A stretch of 64,000 bases of DNA from Hofstenia miamia (Eukaryota; Xenacoelomorpha; Acoela). The stretch lies in contig SCFE01000001.1 in NCBI GenBank assembly GCA_004352715.1, positions 512,854 through 576,853 of the forward strand, written 5' to 3'. A program made the position numbers and the translations under genes. The notes beneath the pieces were generated by a model. It searched no databases. It worked only from the letters and a program-made list of their open reading frames with translations, and was not told the origin of the DNA. Positions 43,832 to 57,221 of this stretch are shown piece by piece. How positions within the stretch are numbered: the first letter of the stretch is position 1; each line of letters starts with the position of its first letter.

Positions 43832-46787
43832 TATTTAACGAACTGGAATTATTATGATTGCTTTATATTTTTGCTTTAAATTCAAAGATATAATGCACCA
43901 GTTCCAAAAGTTCATATTTCTCGCAATGTTTTATCCAACCAATAAGGCAAATATCATGAAAAATACAACTTTATTATGTATGCAAAATGTCAAAAACAAC
44001 AAAACAGAATGATTGAATTGCAAAGAAAAGCTTTCAGTGAAGCACAAAAAATGGCAATTGAACACAATATGCAGTTTGAAAAAAGGTGCATGGTATTGCA
44101 TTACAAAAGTACTTTCCCAAAAAATGAAAAATTTAATATTTCTACCTCCTAAAAATATATTATTTAAGTTAATTTCTGGATATTGCTAATATGAAAGAAA
44201 TTTTACCCAGAATGCTTCGCGTTTGCTTGGAAAAATACTTTCATAAATTTATTTGCAATAATTTCCTCAAGTAATCCGCAAGTAGATATCTAAATTTGCT
44301 GAAGTTTATTTTTTTTTAATGTGACACAATTGTTGTGAAATTTTATAATTTTTTTTTACCTAAAAGCATATATTTGTTGGAAACTCCTGAATGTGGGATT
44401 AATAATTTCGGAGGCATGTTACTGAATGAAGTGTTCAAGTATTCCATTTATGTCAAAAATTTGCTATTGTAAGGCTTTGTTAATAGTGGAAAGGACACTA
44501 CTGGTGCCGTATTGGCTGGATTAATAAGTTACCTGACAGGTAGAGGAATTGCACTGACAATAATGGGGAATATTTTTAACATTTATAATCATTGTAATAC
44601 GCATTATTTGAAGAGATGTGAAATGCAAATGTTAGGTCTCAAATTTTATTAACTTTATTTACACATTTCATAATACAATCTGATTCATTTTATTATTTAG
44701 TCATAAACAGAATCCTACATATTAAATGGAATGCACAGGAAATTAGAAAAATGAAGCATTCGCTATGTCCAATCTTCAAAATGCTGCCTTTTATTAAATT
44801 TTGGAATAAATCCTAGGAAAATGGAAAGTTGCAAAGGGTAAAATAAAGTTTTGTATGAGCTCTAAGTTAAAAATAATTGTTACTAAATTTATGGAAGTAC
44901 ATTTAAAATGGCAAACTACAGAAATATATTGGAAAAGATTATAATTTACACTATTTCTATGGTTTTTCCAAGTTTGACATTTTAGAACTATCAATTAACA
45001 TTTTTAGAAATTCAATTACATACAAAAAATAATTTTCTACTTTAATTACGTATTAATTAAGAAATTCATTAAAGCGCTTAAGAATATTGAGATAAAATTA
45101 ATGAATTTTTAAAATTTCTTTGTAAGCGTATTTTTGTGGCTGCAAAAGTTGAAAAGTTTAGCAATTTTTCTTTGAAAATTTTGGATTTTTGAAAAAGATT
45201 TAAATTCTTGCTATTCTTAATATTCTTATATTTAAAAGGTTTCTTGATATGCACAACGATGTCCCAAACCCAATGATAAGTTGGAAAGAACAAGGTCGTC
45301 GACTAAAGGCAAAACTAACAGAAAAGATTCTACTCTATCATGTGGTGCTTTCAGATAAATTATAGTGTAAATATTTTTGGAGCTATAAGAGCTTAAATAT
45401 TTTTCAAAAATGCCCAGGTTGTTTAAGGTTGAACTTATTTTCCTATAATCAAATTACAATCAATTATCAATTAATCATCTAAAATCATTTTTAAGACTAA
45501 TTTTGAGGAAATATCGAAAACAAACATACATAAGTATTTATTTAAGAAAAGATCGTAAAAACTCTAATTTGCCTAATAACTCCCAATTCAGTGACTCCCC
45601 TTGCTATTGGTTCAAGCAAAGCCAAATATATATTTTGGATGTCTGAATATTGCAAGCAATTTTGACAATAACTGCTAATTGATAGTTGAATCGAATTTGT
45701 CCGCGGAGTCAAGCAATTTCAATTACTAAATGCTATGTCAATTATCATTTTACGATCAATTAATTGACCAAGCCTAATTTCCCCTCTTGCTGATACAAGC
45801 AAAATGTATATTAGTGTGTATATTTTGATAACTATGGAACTTTATTGAAGTCTAAACTTGTCATGCTGTACAAATATTTTTCAATGTCTGAATGTGGGTG
45901 AAATTTTTATATGCATAAGAGATAAATTCCTTTCTTATAAATAATTTTATTACTACTACTGGTTCCAAATAAATGACACCAGACAAATTTATTTAATTAA
46001 GTGTAAAAAACATCCAATTATGCTCATAAAAAAACGAAACTTTCAGAAATGTACTTTTCATGCAAAATTGTTATGCCTTACATAATGACATGCGCATGTA
46101 ATAGGGTCATTAACAAAACATGGCACAAACTAGATGTGCTTAGTCAAAGATTTCAATTGAAACTAAATTACGAAGAAAAATTTTTATTTCCGTTCAAATT
46201 TTCTTGTAAAAATAATTTATTTATTTTGCTCAGTACTTTTAAGCTTGCACACAACCTACCATCTTACATGGCTCTGTGCATATTTTAGAAACATAAAATT
46301 GGAATACTTAATCTAAATTTATAAACCATTATTTCTGATTGAAAAAATGAAGAAATTATCTCAATACTTTTCATTTAGAATTATGGAAAATTTTCAGTGT
46401 CTAATTGAAATGGAGTAAAAGCCAAATTCTTTACAAAAAACAACATACAGAGGGATTATTAATTAAAAATTCTTTATGACGAAATACATTAATGACATGA
46501 TCAAATTTTTCCTAATAAATATTCTCCATTGGAAATTTATTTTACGTTACTTACAATAAATGACCTCGATCCATGTTGACTAGAAACTAAAGTATTTTTT
46601 CCATCAACTTAATTTATATTGAAAGCAATTAATATTTATATTATAGTGAAGGAATTTCAAAATTGACCGATATTACAATCAGAGTTGAAAATAGGCCGAA
46701 ATATCAAACCCAAACCCAAGATAAACGGTCCTGGACAAGCCCAAGTCCAAACATAATAGTAATCGGTCAAACTTAATCCAGGCCATA

Positions 46788-46794
<7 letters not shown>
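43829..46794. other. AT-rich DNA
   Basis: About 3 kb with no supported gene. A short less-biased stretch at 44478-44555 reads GKDTTGAVLAGLISYLTG between AG and GT dinucleotides, but it is too short to call as an exon. Confidence 0.35.
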
Positions 46795-46837
<43 letters not shown>

Positions 46838-46937
46838 NNNNNNNNNNNNNNNNNNNNNNNNNNNNNNNNNNNNNNNNNNNNNNNNNNNNNNNNNNNNNNN
46901 NNNNNNNNNNNNNNNNNNNNNNNNNNNNNNNNNNNNN

Positions 46938-46980
<43 letters not shown>

Positions 46981-46981
46981 G
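46795..46981. repeat. (TA)n microsatellite with 100-N gap
   Basis: TA tracts with occasional TATG interruptions on both sides of an N gap at 46838-46937. Confidence 0.9.
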
Positions 46982-47683
46982 CATATAAACATGCATATAA
47001 AGCTTGATAAAATATTATTAAATGTTTTTATCAAATTATTACAAAATGTAAAAATTTAAAGAGATCTGCATTATTTGCCAGTTTAAAAGTTTTATGGTAT
47101 TTAAAATTATGGAATAAGTAAAATTTTTTCTTGTTGTTATTATTGAAACAGCAAGAGTTGCCTTTAATGTGAAGCAAGTCTTGCAAAGCTCAACACTTCT
47201 CATACAACTCATTTCAAATAATTATTGTCATATACAATTCCCGAAAATAAAAATATTGGGTGGTTTTAAGAATATCCTAATATTCCAATACTTTTAATGA
47301 GGCTCACAGCATATTCGCTGTAATTGATAATTGAAATAGGCATTTCTGACATTTTTGTAGCATTTCTCAAACACTTTTGAGGTAATTTATATTATCATCA
47401 TGCCTTTGCAGCTTTTTGAATGATTTAAGCTTGCAGAATGTTTTCAGAAGTAGGTCCTTCTAATCAGTGGCCTCAGACACTAAAAATCAAGGATGATAGG
47501 TGTTCAATAAAATTTTCTTAATCGAGTTTTGTGATTCGAAGAATTGTTTCCAAGATTTGAATTAACATGCATTTCATTAATTTAGTTGGTTAATGCACAC
47601 TTCTTAGGGCATTAATTTATAATTGTGCAGCTATATTCGTATATCTTGGCATACTCAATTCGAAAATGCCGTTGACCTTGCTT
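46982..47683. other. AT-rich DNA
   Basis: No features recognised. Confidence 0.4.
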
Positions 47684-48159
47684 CAGAGTTGCCGTGCATT
47701 ACATATTTTCTGCTCCATATCCAATCCAATCCACATAAATTTACATGGATCGTTCCATAAAAACAGGCTGGAAAACAGGTCGTGTGAATTCGGGTACAAT
47801 TTATAATTGCTAAGATAGAATAACAGCAACATATTTAAGGAACAATTTAAGAAGCAGAAGTCTAATGTTTGAAACCCTTAAAAACCAATGGATTTCAATT
47901 ATATTTTATTGATTTTACATTGCTTTTTTGAATTTTTATGGTTCAATATTTTTATGCTTATTATAGTAATAATCTTTCTTTAATCAGGATCCGATCAACA
48001 GTTAGTTTTTGCTATATTACTTAAAAATTTACCATAAGAATGAATAATTTTATCTTTTACACTTTATTTTTGATCCACAGTGATCTATGGATATCCATAA
48101 AATAAATTATGCATGGATAGGATCCATCTATCCCTAGATCCAAATACACGGCAACCCTA
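47684..48159. mobile_element. hAT-type MITE, 476 bp
   Basis: The left end CAGAGTTGCCGTGCATT is matched by the inverse of the right end (TAGGGTTGCCGTGTATT). The flanking octamers CCTTGCTT (47676-47683) and TTTTGCTT (48160-48167) agree in 6 of 8 bases, fitting the 8-bp duplication of hAT. Subterminal GGATCC/GGATAT-like motifs recur. There is no coding capacity. Confidence 0.7.
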
Positions 48160-48262
48160 TTTTGCTTAGACAGGCAAAATGTACACGTCACAAACGTTTC
48201 TTAATATTTTAAATAATTTCACTAAATTATCATGTTTTTAGTTATTTGATCTTTCAACTCAG

Positions 48263-48443
48263 GTGGCTGTTGCACTCGCGCGTGTTTGCTGACGGGTTGC
48301 TACTCTTGCTTCACCTAAGTGTGGAACAGGTGGAAGCGTTTACAGATTTGATGCTGTCAGTGTCTTTCTTGCACCAGTTTAATTTCCAATGCCAGTGCTC
48401 GAAGGGTGGTATACGTCGAGCGGAACGAGCCGCCATTCATTGA
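48263..48443 (+). CDS. Candidate terminal exon, function unknown
   Basis: A GC-rich island after an acceptor-like CTTTCAACTCAG (48251-48262). A frame entered at the second base of the putative exon is open for about 60 codons to a TGA at 48441, with an AATAAA immediately after. The peptide starts WLLHSRVFADGLLLLLHLSV and has a cysteine pair later (QCQC). It matches nothing I recognise. Balanced composition against a very AT-rich background is the main support. It could also be a decayed transposon piece. Confidence 0.3.
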
Positions 48444-48984
48444 GAAATAAATCGCCTACAAAATTACAACGACATGCACAGAAGTACTATGCTAGAGCTA
48501 TTAAAAATTTATTGCAACCCAACATCAGGAGTTTTTTACAGGTTTATAATAAAAATTTGGACTACCTAAATCATTGTAAATAAAAGTTGATAATCAAATT
48601 TACTGAATCACTTAAAAGATATATTGAACCAGTGCTACAGTATTGCTATGTATTGTAGTAATTCTATAGAAATTTATAAAAATATCTTGAAAGAAAATCA
48701 CAATTATCATAGCATCACCAATTCTTCAAATTTTTTTTTTTAAATACAACTTATTCTAAATATATGTAATTATACACAACTGATTCATATGAAAATACTT
48801 GATTCGTTTTTGAAGAAATATTTTTTGAAAAAAAAATTATTAAATATATCTCGGGAAATTATATAGTTTGTTGGTTTGCAAATGTAGCAGATTGAAAAAA
48901 TTTGATTCACCCTAATGCCCTTAATTCCAGATTAAAAAACAATAAATGTTTGGACCAAAGAGTTTTTTCCTATATCATTACATA
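48444..48984. other. AT-rich DNA
   Basis: No features recognised beyond an open frame of no known family at 48389-48583 overlapping the candidate exon. Confidence 0.4.
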
Positions 48985-49747
48985 CAGAGTTGCAAGCGAC
49001 TCAACTTATAAAGGTTTGGTTCAGTTTGACTCTATTCGGCTTGCTTTCGGGTTGTAATGTCTGATTTAGGAACGACTTAGAACGGTTCAATATTTTCAAA
49101 ATCATGTAGGCCCTAATTACATCTTTGTATTATAATAAAAATTAAAAAATGTTGTGTCGAAATTTACAAAATTACCGTAATTTCGTGTTTCCCGTACATG
49201 TCCAAGCAAAACAACATTTTTGATGATATGAGGTCTGCTCCAAACGATGCACTTGAGTAAACAGGCATTGACAATAGATGAAATAAATTTGTTATGACAA
49301 AGAGGTATAGTGGCCCTTTTCATATTTTAAAAGAAAATTTGTCACAATTTCCGTGTTTATCAAAACTCGCTTAGAATCTATAGTACTGCTGCTGGATCCA
49401 ACCAAAGTGAACGAGAATTTTATTCATCAACAGTCTTGAAGTTAAATATGAAGAGGTCACAATCGCAGGTATCTGTAAAATTGGTTAATGACTCAGAATT
49501 CATTAAAAGTTGTTATAAAGTTTACCCGAAACTGTAAGTGAATATTTATTTCGGTTCGAAACGATTTAAGTTTTCTAAAAGAATATTAGTTCAAATTTTC
49601 AGTTTTCCTTTTACAGACTTTGGTGCAGTTTTATCAGTTTGAAACGGTTACAGTTATTAGTTTTAAACGGTTTTGTTCGGTTCGGGTTTATTTTTAAAGA
49701 CTTTGGTTTGACTCAGTTTCTGAAAATTGGAACCGCTTGCAACTCTG
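48985..49747. mobile_element. hAT-type MITE, 763 bp
   Basis: The left end CAGAGTTGCAAGCG is matched by the inverse of the right end (CAGAGTTGCAAGCGG), and the similarity continues weakly inward (TTTGGTTCAGTTTGACTC against GAGTCAAACCAAAGTC). The flanking octamers ATTACATA and AAACCATA agree in 5 of 8 bases. CGGTTC-like motifs recur near the right end. The interior has no transposase. Confidence 0.7.
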
Positions 49748-50948
49748 AAACCATATCAGTATATGTAAAATTCAGCTAAAATTTTTAAAAATTTTCTCAA
49801 TTCTTTTTAAATTTTTCAGGAATCAATTAAGCAATTTTGGTTTTTAAGCATACTATTAGCATACCAGGTACGAAAAATTTAAAGTAAAAAGTTATAGCAG
49901 CTAAAATAAACTATTTCTTCTTTGAAATTGAAGAATGCTATAAAATTTTCTCAACTTATTTTCCATTTTAGGATATTCATGTATGATGAAATTATTTGAA
50001 ATTTTTTTATATTTTCTACTGCAGAAAATTTACAAAGGATTAACTGAACCCATAGTATATTACCATTTAATTATTAATCTATTACATAATCATGTTCATG
50101 CCAGATATTATTGAGAATGCCTAATGCCTAATGCCCACCCCCTTTCTGTTATAATAGAAATGATTTTATAAAGATATAAGAAACATTGTATTGAAATCTA
50201 TCATAGTGCTTCAGAAATAGCGAAATAATTGGATTCTGTTTTTAATAACCGCTGATAACTTAAAGCCTGTCTTAGCACAAGAATGCGCTTTGTACTCGGT
50301 CAGACAGACGCCATTAATATAATAAACACTAAACACTGCTTACTGTAATATAGGAAGATGTAGATGAAGTTCTTATAAATTTAGAAAATGGTTTATTAAA
50401 ATGCTAAGTAATAACAAATTTTAATATATAGGGTATAGCCAGACGGCATGAAAATTTCGGAATCAGTTCGGTATCGTATTGACTATAAAAAATCAAAAGT
50501 ATTTTTGGTATATACAAGGATATACTAATGAATATCCCTAATGTATATATTAGCAACCAACCCTGTATTTTATATATATTAGAGTTCTTAATTCCTCTAA
50601 AATTGAATCGAGTTCAAATACTCGAACTCCACTCGATATCCAAAAGCTCAACTCGATGTTAGCTTGAATGGCATAATTTTTGCCTGTAATATCAAAGAAT
50701 CCGTCAACTTTTCCAGGGTCTGACATGTATATATATATATATGAATTAGAAGTAAAAATTTTTTTATGATCGACGCGTTTTGACACTTTAATGTCATTTT
50801 TACAATAATTAATCGCTGTTTTATCTTTCGTTTTTCAATATATGTAGCTTGAACATTAACGGTCTTTCAAGGAATATACTTATAAAATATCTCGCTATTT
50901 TTGTTTCGCGATGTTTAATTAATATTTGAAAATAATTTCTTTTAGATG

Positions 50949-50956
<8 letters not shown>
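49748..50956. other. AT-rich DNA
   Basis: A short (TA)n tract lies at 50727-50741. No gene is supported. Confidence 0.4.
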
Positions 50957-50989
<33 letters not shown>

Positions 50990-51370
50990 CATATATATAT
51001 ATCCATATATATATACATATAAGTGGTTTATATATATGTATATATATATATNNNNNNNNNNNNNNNNNNNNNNNNNNNNNNNNNNNNNNNNNNNNNNNNN
51101 NNNNNNNNNNNNNNNNNNNNNNNNNNNNNNNNNNNNNNNNNNNNNNNNNNNNNNNNNNNNNNNNNNNNNNNNNNNNNNNNNNNNNNNNNNNNNNNNNNNN
51201 NNNNNNNNNNNNNNNNNNNNNNNNNNNNNNNNNNNNNNNNNNNNNNNNNNNNNNNNNNNNNNNNNNNNNNNNNNNNNNNNNNNNNNNNNNNNNNNNNNNN
51301 NNNNNNNNNNNNNNNNNNNNNNNNNNNNNNNNNNNNNNNNNNNNNNNNNNNNNNNNNNATATATATATAC
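50957..51370. repeat. (TA)n/(TACA)n microsatellite with 307-N gap
   Basis: Complex TA-rich microsatellite on both sides of an N gap at 51052-51358. Confidence 0.9.
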
Positions 51371-51599
51371 AGGCCCCACGGATCGATATTTTTCACGGGG
51401 AGTTATATTTAATATTATAAGATCATCGAACATTATTTTGCATGCACTGAATGTATTCTCAATCTTTATAAAATTTATTATATAATCATATATTGCAATG
51501 CTATGCAAGTTCAATAAGAGTAATAAAGTATGTGTTACGTTACGTTAATTAGTTTTTAATATGAATTCGCTACCCAATTTTTTCGCATCAGAGCTGTCA

Positions 51600-53200
51600 A
51601 AATGATGTCAATTTTGCCCCAACGTGTTGCGTAGCCACGCTTTCAATGGTCTCAGAGTGCTATTGATGTTATTCGCAATTTCATTTTAACCATTTGAGGA
51701 ACCAATCCAAACTAGATGGTTTACTACTTTTCAACAATTGAGGAAAGTCATTCAATGTAGTCAATTGCATTTCATCATGTGCAGCTCCTCACATAACTCA
51801 TCAAAGTGTGCATCTTGGAAGTATTCTTTTCGTATCTTTATTTCTGAGAAATAACAACTGCTAGCTTTTACTAATGCAGTCTCATCTTCATCACTAATTT
51901 CCATGAAATCTTTTATTAAAAGAGTTTTTCATTTTGTAGAACGGCAGGCATTTTTGTGGAATCATGCTAATGTGTTGAATCAGGATTCTCATCCAGACAT
52001 TTTGGAAGACGCTTTGTGAGGGTTTCTTGAGAGCCACACAGATCATGGAATTCCTTAAATGCATTGGCCTTATTGTATATTTCATTAAAATAAGTGTCAG
52101 AGCGTTGTTGCTTAATGCGATCTTTCAACAATAATGTAATTTTATTTACACTACCGATTGAACTTGTCTGATTGAAGTTTCTAAGCCAAATATTCACAAG
52201 TTTGAAATTTTTTAAGTGAAATATGTAATCCCATAACCATATCAGACTTTGAAAAACACTTTCAAAAATCTGCAGCTTTTGATCGCGCATTTATGGTGTA
52301 TGAATGATGCTGACATAACCAATCTAATACCTTCAATAAAGGCTTGAAGTTCCGAATAATTGATGAGATTCGTTTCATGTGAATAACCCATCTCGTCGAA
52401 CAGAGAACAATCAGTTGAGAAAAATTTGAGGAACTATCATCTACACTCCCGTGGCCAACTCTTGTAAACAGAGATCTAGGCGGTGATTTGCACAGTGGAA
52501 GTATTTTGACGACGAAAATTCCTTTGTGAGTAATGCTAATGTCCCATTGAATTCTCCATTAATATTGAAGCATCATCAATACTCAGTCCAAGGCATTATT
52601 CAAATCAAATGCTGAACCGAATAGCCACATTCTTAAGTGCTGATGCAGTTGATTTAGGGGAGGTATCATGCGTATTGATGTGTCCCAAAGATAAATCGTG
52701 AATACTGAAACAAGACTGAACAATTTTAAACAAGACGGCCAACTGTCCGTTGCAAATGATGTCTTGTGTACCTTCCGCCAAACAACTGAAAAATTATATA
52801 TCTTGAATCCCTGTGGAAAGTCTCCGTTGAACAACTTATGAAATATTATCTATTAATTATTTCATTTTGCATGTCGTGAAAGAGCCAATTGTTCCTACGA
52901 GTCATCCACTGACGTTGTCTGAAATTTCTTTCAATTGCAAAATTTCTCTGAAATGCTGTGCAAGTGAATGAGGATGACAGAAATGAAATTTTAAGGTGCT
53001 CACGATCAAGTTATCCGAATTACCAGAAATACATTGATATTTATTAATAGAAAAACATAATGAAACTAAAATATTTTCTGTACTAGAAGAACTATTCCTC
53101 CCTAACTCTTGCAATAGTAATTCTGTTAAAGGGAAATTTTTAAGATGGGACAATATTTTTTCACTAAGATTATAGGTAGGGCTATGGGTAGAAACATGAA
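51600..53200 (-). pseudogene. Decayed hAT-superfamily transposase
   Basis: Minus-strand pieces in several frames keep the hAT transposase order. An N-terminal portion (53153 to about 52580) is poorly recognisable. Near 52470-52500 is FHCANHRLDLCLQEL, the usual conserved histidine/asparagine block. Near 52385-52410 is LCSTRWVIHMKR, the CxTRW-type motif, followed by IIRNFKPLLKVLDWL. Debris with DLCGSQETLTKR lies near 52010-52050. A poorly preserved tail runs to about 51600. Frameshifts and stops are many and no terminal repeats were found. It is an old dead copy, different from those at 8.3 and 15.9 kb. Confidence 0.55.
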
Positions 53201-53650
53201 TATTTACTTAATTGCAAATAGGCACTATTTCTGTTAGTCATTGTTAATTATACTAAGACTTGGGATATCATAACGTGATTGTTGGCAGATACCTTGAAAA
53301 ACCTATCTTAAACAAAGGTTTGTTATTTGTGAACTTTGTGAATTGATATGACTACCAAAGTTTACATATGAAAGCACCCCGATTAATCTGCCTGAGAAAA
53401 TATAAAACTTATGAAAATTAGGTTGGTTTTTTGTGATTCTGAACTATTCACATGCTACGAGCATATTATTTTTGTGCAAACAATGATTTTGTTGAATAAG
53501 TGTCCTACAAGGTTGAAAATCGGGTCTCGCTATATTTTTAGTAATTTAGATTTCCTTTCAAAAAACTTTGATATTAGAGACGGAGAAAGTTGAATTTTTG
53601 TCAGTATATAAAAATCGCAGGGATGCTGAGCATCCCATGTGTACTTATAC
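53201..53650. other. AT-rich DNA
   Basis: No features recognised. Confidence 0.4.
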
Positions 53651-53969
53651 AATATATATATATATATATATANNNNNNNNNNNNNNNNNNNNNNNNNNNN
53701 NNNNNNNNNNNNNNNNNNNNNNNNNNNNNNNNNNNNNNNNNNNNNNNNNNNNNNNNNNNNNNNNNNNNNNNNNNNNNNNNNNNNNNNNNNNNNNNNNNNN
53801 NNNNNNNNNNNNNNNNNNNNNNNNNNNNNNNNNNNNNNNNNNNNNNNNNNNNNNNNNNNNNNNNNNNNNNNNNNNNNNNNNNNNNNNNNNNNNNNNNNNN
53901 NNNNNNNNNNNNNNNNNNNNNNNNNNNNNNNNNNNNNNNNNNNNNNNNNNNNNNNNNNNNNNNNNNNNN
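53651..53969. repeat. (TA)n microsatellite with 297-N gap
   Basis: A TA tract to 53672, then N to 53969. The right flank (CAGAGATACAAACAGACC) is not a TA repeat. Confidence 0.9.
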
Positions 53970-55530
53970 CAGAGATACAAACAGACCCAAAATTTACATA
54001 CGGCCCTCAACATTCTGCCTGCATCCCTGCAGCTCTAGCCTAAATTTTCGACTCGTACATCGTACATTCTACTAAGCCATAAGTAGTTTACAAATAGTGT
54101 CTTCTAATATTTTTTAAAAATTTGTACAAAAGAAGTATTTGGGATTATCTATTAACTTCTAGTTATAAGAATTATATTTTTTAAGAAATTTTATTATCTG
54201 CTAATATACTTCGACCTTGCAAATAAATTTAAAGAATTTAGTTTTAATAATAATAATTTTTGCAATATATAGAAATAAATGCACCCGAATGTGCGAATTT
54301 GTAAACCTGATTTTTAAGAAAAAATTTCTAAATATAGTTTTTATGAAGGTATTTATTACAACAACGTTTCCGCTAACTGCACCAATAGTAGACCCTTCTA
54401 CTTAAGAAATTTTCTAGGGTTTTTGGACAGAAAGATTTTAAGTTTTCATACTGCAAACACTGCCCTCATGCCTGCACACAATACACTGGCTCCTGAATAT
54501 GATACCCTTTTCAGAGACCTACCTAATTTCTAATCTCCTCTGAAAGTATATATCAACCCTGTTTAAAGTGATAATTGCAAAACTGTTGCATTTGTTTAAC
54601 ATGCTACGTAGGAGCTAAAGTTAGAGGCAAAATATTGACCATTCATTCTATAATTTAAGTAAATTTAGAAATATTGAAATATATGCATATAATTTAATTT
54701 AAAATTACACAATATTTTTTAATTTTAATAAAGAAAGGGAATTAATCGAAAAATAAGTGTGAGCATTTGTTCTGATTTTATTTTTCTCACGCTTGAATAT
54801 TGAAATCCAAAAATTACCGAATTCCTTCATAAAAATGTTTGTGAATCAGTCAAGTCAAAATGAAGTCAACAATAACTTAGCTACATCGCTCTTTTTTGCA
54901 TTCATACAACCTACAAAGACAGAGTCGTTTTTCCATTTACAAGATTACTTTGAAACTTGAACTCAAAGAAATGTTAACCTGTGTAAGTTTACTTTATGAA
55001 ATGATATAAACGTTTGAATGGCTTATTTGCTTACTTTAATACCAATTATGATTGAGCTTTGAATTAATGATGAGCTTTCAATAAAAAGAATCTGTACATG
55101 TATGAAGTTTCAAGTTTCTCTGATGAATCCCCTGTTCTCAACACGATTTCCTTACATTGTTAAAAGGAAATACTTCGAGCCATTACATTTTGAAATTTTC
55201 CTAAGTGATTGATGAATTTAGCCAATTTGGATTTTTAGCTTTGCATATTTCAAAATATAGAACATATCGAATGCTGAATATTTATTTACTTCGATTATAA
55301 ATAATGATTTGAACTGAGCGTACCGGTATATCATCACCCAATTTAAAATGAAAAATGAATACGTAAAATTTTACTACCTCGAAAGCTCTATAAAAATTTT
55401 AGAGGAATTAGCCAATTTTATCCTCATACGCATTTCAGTATGAATAGAGCAAATGAATGGATATAAAAATTTATATAAAACTGTGTAAAGCCTCAACTCG
55501 TAAGAATCTTAGTTGCTAGGCATTCATCTG
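53970..55530. other. AT-rich DNA
   Basis: No features recognised. Confidence 0.4.
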
Positions 55531-55848
55531 CAGGGGTTTGGGGGCAATTATGTAAAATAATCGATTTGGATGATCGCTCGATTAATCGAATGAATAAATT
55601 AATCTAGCTTTATTCGTCTAAATCACTTAAAATACACAATAAAATATTGCTGCCATACATTTCATATCAAACAAATTTAAAGATACTGTAAAGAGTTACT
55701 GTACTATTTTTAATAATAAAAACGAGATAGCAAACCAACTAAGAACTTATTAGTATAAATTAAATGTATGAAATACAATTCCAATCATCAATATTCGGCG
55801 GATTGTTTTTCACATAATCGATTATTCAAGTAATCGCGCACAGCTCTG
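55531..55848. mobile_element. hAT-type MITE, 318 bp
   Basis: The left end (CAGGGGTTTG, then CAATTATGTAAAATAATCGA) and the inverse of the right end (CAGAGCTGTGCGCGATTACT, then AATAATCGATTATG) match loosely at the tip and better inward. The flanking octamers TTCATCTG (55523-55530) and TTCTTCTT (55849-55856) agree in 6 of 8 bases. Confidence 0.55.
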
Positions 55849-55856
55849 TTCTTCTT

Positions 55857-57221
55857 TGTAATATTTCATTCATTGTGGTCTTAAGTTGAAGGCGTTTGGA
55901 GAGTTTGTTTAAGATATTTCATCTATTAGCCCTATTTTCACTAGGAATTTTTCAAAATCTATTATGACTTCAACAAAAATTTTTAAACGCTTATAAAGCA
56001 CGATCTAATGAAGATATTTCAAATCTAAATTTACCACAAGATAGAGAATTGTCTCCTTTTTCTTTTTTGCCTACGGCACAACAATTTCCAACCTTGCGCA
56101 CGGCGCACCTGGACGGAACTCACAAAGATTGCCTTCAAAAAAAAAATATTTCAGAGTAGTTGTTGTTCTCATTGGCATTATCTTAACAATAGGTATGAAA
56201 GTAATGTGAAAATATTTTTGAAAAATTGGATTTCTCATTGAAAAAAATGTTATTTGAATGTAGTTTTGCACATATTTTTATCATTGAATGAGCGGGCCCT
56301 ATGGATAGAATTGTTAAAAATGCGGACAAAACGGTCTGTTACATAAAAGTAACACTAGTGGAAATAAGGTAAACAAGAAAAGCCCGAAACATTTAATAGT
56401 CTTGGTTAGTGGCATGTTATGTTAAAAAATGCCCGCTACAATTTCAAAGTAATTCATTCAGTGCGGAACTTGAGACACATTCTGTCGTTGATGTGAAATA
56501 TTTAACACACCTCATAACCAAATTCAAACTTCTATTCGATGAAGAAATTAGTGATTTAAGTGTAAGAATGACATTTTTAGACAGTATCTTCAAAAGTACA
56601 CATCATTTTTATACAAGGATGGGTTTCTTATGGCGATCGGTTGAGAAGTGCGAAATTTCATTTTATTTCACGTTTTTTGGATGAATAAAGAGGTATTACT
56701 AATGCTTAAGCAGAAAATCAAAGGTCTGAAAAGGCTCTCCCTACTTTCAATTTTTATGAAAAAGTAGTTAGTTCTAATTTTATCCATGATCACTAAAATT
56801 CACTATATAAATAAAACACAATGAAAATCTTTCTGAAGTGAGATAGAGCAACTACCTCTCTACTCGTTCAACAAACTTGAATTGTGCACTTTTTAGGAAA
56901 ATTATACAAGTAGTTGATAGAGATATTTTTCCAGAAATTTTTCGAACCCCTGCCTTAATTTTTTGTTCCATTCCCATTCCATTTGGATTTTAAACTCGTC
57001 CATCTGAATTTGAAATCTCGCCCTACTTTGTTCCATATTTGTTTATTTACTCTATGTTTTTTGATGAATACAATTATAAAAAAATCCTTCTTTAAAACAA
57101 GGCATTGAACTTGAACATTAAGTTATTCAACTATGCCTTATGTGAAAATTAAGTAAGAACAGCGATATATCCGCATGGATTAAATAATCTGCTATAGATT
57201 TTTCCTCTTCGCGCCATCCAA
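55857..57221. other. AT-rich DNA with small GC-richer block
   Basis: A GC-richer piece at 56068-56125 (GCGCACGGCGCACCTGGACG) could be a hAT terminus without a partner. A 91-codon open frame at 56409-56684 on the plus strand has no recognisable domain or splice support. Confidence 0.35.

Noticed and set aside
44478-44555. Short stretch reading GKDTTGAVLAGLISYLTG, like a nucleotide-binding loop
   Set aside because: It is too short, there is no flanking coding sequence, and a second frame over the same bases is equally open.
45400-45790. AT-rich inverted-looking motifs (ATCAATTATCAATTAATC and ATCAATTAATTGACC)
   Set aside because: The similarity is explained by low-complexity AT composition. 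No bounded ends or target duplication are visible.
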